Position numbers and translations under genes: made by a program. From Georgenia satyanarayanai (GTDB lineage Bacteria; Actinomycetota; Actinomycetes; Actinomycetales; Actinomycetaceae): DNA of 64,000 nt. Shown piece after piece: positions 58,355 through 64,000 of this stretch. The notes under the pieces were generated by a model that was not told the origin of the DNA, did not search any database, and worked only from the letters and a program-made list of their open reading frames with translations. Where the stretch lies: contig NZ_VUKC01000002.1 in NCBI RefSeq assembly GCF_009193135.1, positions 124,001 through 188,000 on the forward strand, written 5' to 3'. The stretch's first letter is position 1. Every line of letters begins with the position of its first letter.

Positions 58355-59170
58355 CTACCCCGCCTCGTCGGCGGCGTCCAGCCGGGTGCTCATGTCGCTG
58401 TACCAGGCCAGCGCGTCCATCCCCTCCAGGCCGAGCTCGGCGGCGACGGCGAGGAGCACCTGCTCCCGCTCGGCCTCGAGCGCGTCCCCGAGGGTGACGT
58501 CGGGACCGGCGAGCGCCTGCTGCAGCCGCCGCGTGAACCACTCGGCCACCTCGACCGCGACCGGTGAGGTGTGCTGCGCGGCCATGTGCTCGCCCTCGAC
58601 GAGCACGAGCTCGACCGCCTGCACCGCCCGCCGCATGAGCTCGTGGTCCTCCAGGCGGGCGCGCAGGTCCTCGGAGACTTCCTGCAGCGCACGGGCCCGG
58701 CTCTCCGCGCGGACGTGGTCGAGCAGCCCGGCGAGGTCTCCCTCGGGCGGGAGGCCCAGCCGCAGCTGGGCGCGGCGCACCTCCCCCAGGCCGGGGATCG
58801 CGGCGACGGCGGCGTCGAACACCGGCACGACGGCCTCGACGGCCGAGCGCGCCCGCGTGAGGTAGACCTCGCGCACCCCCTCCGTCAGCCGGTCCCAGGT
58901 GTCGCTGCCCGCCGCCTCCCGCAGTGCGAGACGTCGGGCGGCCTCGGGGACGGTCTGCTCGACGACGTCGGCGAGGAGGCTTGCCGGGTCGTCGGCGCGC
59001 TCCTCGCGCGGCTCGGCGGCGAGCTCGCCGCGCAGCCGGTCCCGCTCCTCCCGGAGCCAGTGGATCTGACGCTGTGCCGCGGACAGGGCGCGGGCGAGCT
59101 CCGCCTCGACCGAGCCCACCGGCTCGGCGAGGAGCTCCTCCGGCTCCGGTGCGCCGTCGTCGACCGCCAC
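58355..59170 (-). CDS. Unknown coiled-coil-rich protein
   Basis: A 271-residue soluble protein, strongly acidic and rich in Ala, Glu, Leu and Arg, so largely helical. A Glu/Arg coiled coil occurs at about residues 25-55 (LSAAQRQIHWLREERDRLRG). I recognise no domain. GTG at 59170 is 7 nt behind TAGCGT (minus strand 59183-59178) with no Shine-Dalgarno, so it is probably leaderless; this start removes a poorly conserved leader found in a longer reading. It is divergent from the GntP permease gene. Confidence 0.65.
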   Translation of the reverse strand: MAVDDGAPEPEELLAEPVGSVEAELARALSAAQRQIHWLREERDRLRGELAAEPREERADDPASLLADVVEQTVPEAARRLALREAAGSDTWDRLTEGVREVYLTRARSAVEAVVPVFDAAVAAIPGLGEVRRAQLRLGLPPEGDLAGLLDHVRAESRARALQEVSEDLRARLEDHELMRRAVQAVELVLVEGEHMAAQHTSPVAVEVAEWFTRRLQQALAGPDVTLGDALEAEREQVLLAVAAELGLEGMDALAWYSDMSTRLDAADEAG

Positions 59171-59331
59171 GACGCCCACGCTAGCGGGCACCGGTGCCCC
59201 GCCGCGCGGGTGCGGGCGCGGCGAGTCGTCTCCCCTGGGCCCGCCGTGCCGGTCACCGCTACTGTGCGAGGCAGCGCAGACGGCGCTGCCCCGGTGAGGG
59301 AGCCGGGGCCACGACATCCGAGGGGGCTCCC

Positions 59332-60711
59332 GTGATCGAAGGTTGGACTCAGACGCTGGGGGCGGGACCGCTGCTGCTCATCGCAGCCGGCGCGATCGCC
59401 CTCATCCTCGTCCTCGTCATCGTCTTCAAGCTGCACGCGTTCCTCACGCTCATCCTCGTCTCGCTGCTGACCGCGTTCGTCACGGGGATCCCGGCGGGGG
59501 AGATCGTGCCGGCGCTCGTGACGAACTTCGGCGGCACCCTGGGGAACGTCGCCCTCCTCATCGCGCTCGGCGCGATGCTCGGCAAGCTCGTCGAGCACAG
59601 CGGCGGCGCCCGCGTGCTCTCGGAGAAGATGGTCAGCGTCTTCGGTGAGAAGCGGGCCCCGCTCGGGCTCGGCGTCGCGTCCCTCGCCTTCGGCTTCCCG
59701 ATCTTCTTCGACGCCGGCCTCATCGTCATGCTGCCGATCATCTTCGCCGTCGCGCGCCGGATGGGGAACAACGTCCTCCTGTACGGCATCCCCGCCGCCA
59801 CCGCCTTCTCCGTCATGCACGTCTTCGTGCCCCCGCACCCCGGCCCGGTGGCCGCCTCCGAGCTCTACGGGGCCGACGTCGGCCTGGTCCTCGTCGTCGC
59901 CATCGTGCTCGCCTTCCCGGTCTGGTACCTGGCGGGCTACCTGTGGGGCACCTTCGTCGGCAGGCGAGTCATCCTGCCCGTGCCCGCGCTCTTCGGCAGC
60001 ACCGACGACGACCGTCAGGTCAACCCGCCCAGTGTCGCGACCGTCGTCGGGATCCTCCTCCTCCCGCTCGTCCTCATCTTCTTCAACACCGGCCTGGACT
60101 TCCTCGGCACGGCAGGTGTCGTCGACGAGTCCGAGACCTGGGTCCAGGTCCTCGCGTCCATCGGCACCGCTCCCGTCGCGCTGCTCATCTCGGTGCTCGT
60201 CGCCCTCTTCGTCCTCGGCAACCGCCGCGGCGAGCACGGCACCGCGCTGGAGAAGATCGTCGACTCGGCCCTCGGTCCGGTCGCCTCCGTCATCCTCATC
60301 ACCGGTGCCGGTGGCATGTTCGGCGGGATCCTGCGCCTGTCCGGCATCGGCGACGCGCTCGCCGACGTGCTGGGGGACACCGGCATCCCGGTCATCCTCG
60401 CCGTGTGGCTCATCGCCGTGGTCCTGCGCGTGGCGCAGGGCTCGGCGACCGTCGCCCTCGTCACGGCGGCCGGCCTCATGGCGCCGGCCGTGGCCGCCGG
60501 GGGCTTCACCGAGATGCAGGTCGTCGCGATCACCCTCGCGACGGCGGCCGGCTCGGTGTTCGCCAGCCACGTCAACGACTCCGGGTTCTGGCTCGTCGGG
60601 CGGCTCATGGGGATGGACGTCAAGACGACCCTCAAGACGTGGACGGTCCAGCAGACCCTCCAGTCCGTCGTCGGCTTCCTCTTCGCCCTCGTCGTCTTCG
60701 CGATCTTCTGA
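59332..60711 (+). CDS. GntP family permease (gluconate/H+ symporter type)
   Basis: This 459-residue permease has 12-14 helices of the GntP/gluconate transporter family. GNVALLIALGAMLGKLVEHSGG and FPIFFDAGLIVMLPIIFAVA are characteristic, as are VPPHPGPVAAS and VFASHVNDSGFWLVGRLMG. It imports gluconate or a related sugar acid with protons. GAGGGGG lies 5 nt before the GTG, and TACTGT at 59260-59265 is a likely -10. No gluconate kinase is adjacent, so the substrate is open. Confidence 0.9.
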   Translation: MIEGWTQTLGAGPLLLIAAGAIALILVLVIVFKLHAFLTLILVSLLTAFVTGIPAGEIVPALVTNFGGTLGNVALLIALGAMLGKLVEHSGGARVLSEKMVSVFGEKRAPLGLGVASLAFGFPIFFDAGLIVMLPIIFAVARRMGNNVLLYGIPAATAFSVMHVFVPPHPGPVAASELYGADVGLVLVVAIVLAFPVWYLAGYLWGTFVGRRVILPVPALFGSTDDDRQVNPPSVATVVGILLLPLVLIFFNTGLDFLGTAGVVDESETWVQVLASIGTAPVALLISVLVALFVLGNRRGEHGTALEKIVDSALGPVASVILITGAGGMFGGILRLSGIGDALADVLGDTGIPVILAVWLIAVVLRVAQGSATVALVTAAGLMAPAVAAGGFTEMQVVAITLATAAGSVFASHVNDSGFWLVGRLMGMDVKTTLKTWTVQQTLQSVVGFLFALVVFAIF

Positions 60712-60733
60712 GCCGGCGGCGCTCGTCGCCGCC

Positions 60734-61915
60734 TCAGCGGCGAGCGCCGTCCCGCAGCATGGCCTCGACCGACTCGTCGGCGAAGGCGGTGTCCAGGGCG
60801 ACCCGCGCCGCGCCGTGGACGCCGGCCCGGACGCCGTCCTGGCTCGGCGCGATCTCGAGGGACTCGGTCGTCGCCGGCAGGCACGAGGCGTAGATCGTCG
60901 AGGTCACCGCGGAGGTGAAGGCGGCGGCGCTGCTCACCTGCCCGGCGAGCACGAGCAGCGAGGGGTTGAAGAAGCTGACGACGGTGGCGAGCACCGCGCC
61001 GACCCGCTCCCCGGACTCCCGGAGAAGGTTCGTCGCCAGCGGGTCGGCGTCGCGGATGAGCCGGACGAGATCGTCGGCCGTCTCGACGTCCCGGCCCGCC
61101 TCGCGCAGCGCCTCCATGAGCGCCGAGCCGCTGGCGACGACGTCCAGGCACCCGGTGCGCCCGCACGAGCAGGGCACCGCGGGTGAGCCGGGCACCGCCG
61201 AGTGGCTGATGTCCCCGGCCATCCCCCCGGCCCCCCGGTAGAGCGCGCCGTCGACGACGACGCCGCACCCGATGCCCGAGTCGATCTTGACGGCGACGAC
61301 CTGGCCGCCCGCGTGCGGCCGCAGGGCGAGCTCGCCGAGGGCGACGAGGTTGGCGTCGTTCTCGACGACCGTGGGCACGTGGAGCCGGGCCTCGAGGAGC
61401 GCGCTCACGTCGGTACCGTTCCAGCCGGGCATCCGGGCCGCCGAGACGACGACGTCGCGCCCGGGGGCGACCGGCCCCGGCACCCCGACGCAGGCGGCCA
61501 GGAGCGGGCCCATCGCCGGCTCCCGCATCCGCTCGAGGTGGGCGGCCACCGCGCTGATCGTCGCCTCGGGTCCGTCGACGAGGTCCACGTCCACCTCCGC
61601 GAAGGCGGTGACTGCCCCGCCGGCGTCGACGAGGCCGAGCGTCGCCTGGTGAGCACTGAGGTCGACGGCCGCGACGGTCCCGAGCCCCGGGTCGAGGACG
61701 ATGCGGCGGGGCCGCCGCCCGCCGCTCGACGGCCCGTCACCCTCCTCGCGCACGAGCCGGCGCCGGAGCAGGGTGTCCACCCGCGCCGAGGCGGTCGACG
61801 GCGACAGCCCGGACAGGCGGGCGATGTCGGCGCGCGACGTCGCGGCCCGGGACCGGACCAGGTCGAGCACGTCGCCGTACCCGCCCGGCCGATGGGTGCG
61901 AGGTGCGGTCGGCAC
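60734..61915 (-). CDS. ROK family transcriptional regulator/kinase
   Basis: This 393-residue protein has an N-terminal winged HTH (SRADIARLSGLSPSTASARVDTLLRR) and a ROK domain. The ATP/phosphate motif is AAVDLSAHQATLGLVDAGG and the ROK signature is GVPGPVAPGRDV. The ROK zinc site is C-x-C-x4-C (CSCGRTGCL). It may act as a sugar-responsive repressor of the divergent ABC operon or of nearby gluconate genes. GTG at 61915 is chosen because AGGAGG lies 6 nt upstream; the ATG at 61921 is directly beside it. Confidence 0.88.
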   Translation of the reverse strand: MPTAPRTHRPGGYGDVLDLVRSRAATSRADIARLSGLSPSTASARVDTLLRRRLVREEGDGPSSGGRRPRRIVLDPGLGTVAAVDLSAHQATLGLVDAGGAVTAFAEVDVDLVDGPEATISAVAAHLERMREPAMGPLLAACVGVPGPVAPGRDVVVSAARMPGWNGTDVSALLEARLHVPTVVENDANLVALGELALRPHAGGQVVAVKIDSGIGCGVVVDGALYRGAGGMAGDISHSAVPGSPAVPCSCGRTGCLDVVASGSALMEALREAGRDVETADDLVRLIRDADPLATNLLRESGERVGAVLATVVSFFNPSLLVLAGQVSSAAAFTSAVTSTIYASCLPATTESLEIAPSQDGVRAGVHGAARVALDTAFADESVEAMLRDGARR

Positions 61916-61921
61916 GGTCAT

Positions 61922-62048
61922 CCTCCTCGAAGTTAGTTCGAAAGTGTACATAGTTTTCCGCTGTTTTGGGAAAAGTGAGGGCACTTCTTCCCATACCTTC
62001 CACTAGTGTGAGCCGCCGACAGGCAAAGCCCGATGACGTGGAGGCCCG
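61922..62048. promoter_or_regulatory. Divergent control region with inverted repeat and AT-rich patch
   Basis: TTTTCC (61954-61959) and GGAAAA (61969-61974) form an inverted repeat with a 9-nt spacer in an unusually AT-rich stretch, and TGTACA (61945-61950) lies nearby. TACACT on the minus strand (61948-61943) is a candidate -10 for the ROK gene and TACCTT at 61994-61999 one for the ABC operon. A ROK-type repressor site is likely here. Confidence 0.45.
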
Positions 62049-62813
<765 letters not shown>

Positions 62814-62836
62814 GATCCGGAAGGAAGACCCCCACG

Positions 62837-63763
62837 ATGACCCGACTGACCCACCGAGCACGCACCGTTGCGTGCGTCGCGGCACTCGCCGCCACCTCCC
62901 TCGCCCTCGCCGCCTGCGGCTCGGACGACGCCCCCGAGGCCCCCGCCGAGCTCTCCGGCATCTTCGCCGACGCCCCGGTGGCCGACGACTCGCTCATCGC
63001 CGACGGCTCGACCATGGCGGAGATCCGCGAGGCCGGCACCCTGACGGTCGCGGCCGCGCTCGACGCCCCGCTGCTCTCGCAGCAGAACCCCACCGACCCC
63101 GACGAGGTCGAGGGCTTCGACATCACCCTCGCCAAGCTCCTCGCCACCTACATCCTCGGCGAGCCGACGGTCGAGATCGTCCCTCCCGCGTCGGAGACCC
63201 GTGAGGCGCTGCTGCAGAACGGCACCGTAGACGTCGTCTTCAACACCTACACGATCACCGAGGAGCGCGCCGAGCAGGTCTCCTTCGCCGGCCCGTACTT
63301 CATGTCCGGCCTCGCGGTCGCCGTCGCGGCCGACAACGAGGACATCGCCGGGATCGAGGACCTCGGGGGCAAGACGGTCATCGTCGGGGCGAACACCCCG
63401 GCCGTCGAGGCCGTCCCCGAGCACCAGCCGACCGCCGAGATCGTCACCTTCGGCACCGACCCGCAGGCCGTCCAGGCCCTCGGCCAGGGCCGCGGCGACG
63501 CCTACGTGCAGGACTACATCCTCCTCGCCACCAACGCCGCGGCGAACCCTGACCTCAAGGTCGTGGGCCAGCCCTTCACCGAGGAGCCCTACGGCATCGG
63601 CCTGCCGCCGGAGGACCAGGAGTTCAAGGACTTCGTCAACGACTGGCTGCGGGCGATCCAGGAGGGCGGCCAGTGGGAGCAGGCATGGGCCGACTCGATC
63701 GGCACCGCTGTCGACTCCGCCGCCCCGACGCCGCCCGAGATCGGCTCCGTCCCCGGCTCCTGA
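62837..63763 (+). CDS. Polar amino-acid ABC transporter substrate-binding lipoprotein
   Basis: This 308-residue lipoprotein has a signal peptide with lipobox LALAAC (Cys at about residue 27). The SBP_bac_3 fold follows: LTVAAALDAPLLSQQNP, EVEGFDITLAKLLA, EERAEQVSFAGPYFMSG and QALGQGRGDAYVQDYILLA. The spacing of the ligand loop matches glutamate-type binding proteins of actinobacteria (GluB). It sits 23 nt after the ATPase and 24 nt before the permease. GGAAGG lies about 11 nt before the ATG at 62837. Confidence 0.9.
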   Translation: MTRLTHRARTVACVAALAATSLALAACGSDDAPEAPAELSGIFADAPVADDSLIADGSTMAEIREAGTLTVAAALDAPLLSQQNPTDPDEVEGFDITLAKLLATYILGEPTVEIVPPASETREALLQNGTVDVVFNTYTITEERAEQVSFAGPYFMSGLAVAVAADNEDIAGIEDLGGKTVIVGANTPAVEAVPEHQPTAEIVTFGTDPQAVQALGQGRGDAYVQDYILLATNAAANPDLKVVGQPFTEEPYGIGLPPEDQEFKDFVNDWLRAIQEGGQWEQAWADSIGTAVDSAAPTPPEIGSVPGS

Positions 63764-63787
63764 CCGACGGCTAGAAAGGGGCGGGCG

Positions 63788-64000
63788 ATGGACGCACTGC
63801 TCGACAACTCCGACCTCATCCTCGGCGCACTGGGCACCACCCTGTACATCACCGTGGTCTCTGCGGTCGGTGCCCTCGTCGTGGGGGTGCTGACGACGGT
63901 GGCGAGGATCAGTCCGGTGCGGATCCTGCGCACCGCGGCGGCGCTGTACGTCCAGTACTTCCTCAACGTCCCCCTCCTCGCCCTGCTCCTCCTCGCGGTC
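63788..64000 (+). CDS. Polar amino-acid ABC transporter permease, partial
   Basis: The first 71 residues of an HisM/GluC-type permease, cut by the window end. It starts MDALLDNSDLILGALGTTLY, with a first helix of ITVVSAVGALVVGVLTTVA type and the PLL element (YVQYFLNVPLLALLLL) of the second. The usual N-terminal Arg in this region ('FRNTPLL') reads FLNVPLL. GGGGCGGGCG precedes the ATG at 63788. Stop and EAA loop lie outside. Confidence 0.85.
   Translation, partial: MDALLDNSDLILGALGTTLYITVVSAVGALVVGVLTTVARISPVRILRTAAALYVQYFLNVPLLALLLLAV

Noticed and set aside
61984-62048. Long leader of the glutamate-type importer as a riboswitch
   Set aside because: The leader is short and shows no conserved aptamer elements; the inverted repeats look like protein operators.

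Overview
The window is chromosomal DNA from a very GC-rich, aerobic, Gram-positive actinobacterium. The gene content (DUF222/HNH protein, actinobacterial-type bifunctional dCTP deaminase, fused MrpA, DUF4235 and DUF3618 membrane proteins, CopD/CtaG fusion) suits the order Micrococcales; the genus cannot be fixed from the sequence alone. Coding density is high. Many operon junctions use 4-nt ATGA or GTGA overlaps, many starts are GTG, and several starts sit 6-9 nt behind a TANNNT -10 box with no Shine-Dalgarno, which points to leaderless mRNAs. I see no rRNA, CRISPR, insertion sequence, prophage or integron.

Layout. 0-5.8 kb: PPOX protein, anti-sigma-type ATPase, then an SDR, GH65 phosphorylase and MFS operon. 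5.9-9.6 kb: a chemoreceptor behind a FliA-like promoter, and a DUF222/HNH protein with an altered HNH motif. 9.7-13.5 kb: GH15 hydrolase, class V aminotransferase, 2H phosphoesterase-like protein and a small membrane protein. 13.5-16.9 kb: a small secondary-metabolism locus of type III polyketide synthase, ICMT-like methyltransferase and FAD oxidoreductase, with a divergent UbiA prenyltransferase, resembling the phenolic-lipid srsABC operon. 17-22.3 kb: DinB-like, flavodoxin and aldo/keto reductase genes, a TrpXYZ/BPD_2-type ABC importer and a second PPOX protein. 22.3-25.9 kb: HAD phosphatase/mutase, second GH65 and YbaK in one translationally coupled operon. 26-30.4 kb: thiamine ABC importer thiBPQ plus an unknown membrane-anchored protein, under a TPP riboswitch with an apparent SD-sequestering hairpin.

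30.5-37.5 kb: DUF4235 protein and a complete Mrp (Mnh) cation/H+ antiporter operon A(B)CDEFG. 37.8-39.8 kb: three coupled genes for envelope or stress-type membrane proteins. 39.8-41.6 kb: tRNA-Gly(CCC), dcd and an unknown gene. 41.7-46.9 kb: two MarR regulators, M50 protease, NUDIX hydrolase, Pro-rich membrane protein, aroD and a phytoene-desaturase-like flavoprotein. 47-52.2 kb: a six-gene MoxR/DUF58/vWA operon. 52.3-55 kb: CopD/CtaG fusion and DUF2993 protein. 55.2-57.6 kb: a secreted amidase with a C-terminal repeat domain. 57.6-64 kb: HAD hydrolase, unknown protein, GntP permease, ROK regulator and the start of a polar amino-acid (glutamate-type) ABC importer cut by the window end.

Themes: alpha-glucoside and trehalose metabolism (two GH65, GH15, beta-PGM-like HAD, ROK, GntP), ion and envelope homeostasis (Mrp, holin-like/DUF3618, MoxR-vWA) and vitamin or amino-acid import. 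The loci most worth follow-up are the type III PKS/UbiA divergon, the MoxR-vWA operon, the repeat-tailed amidase, and the unknown gene inside the thiamine operon.
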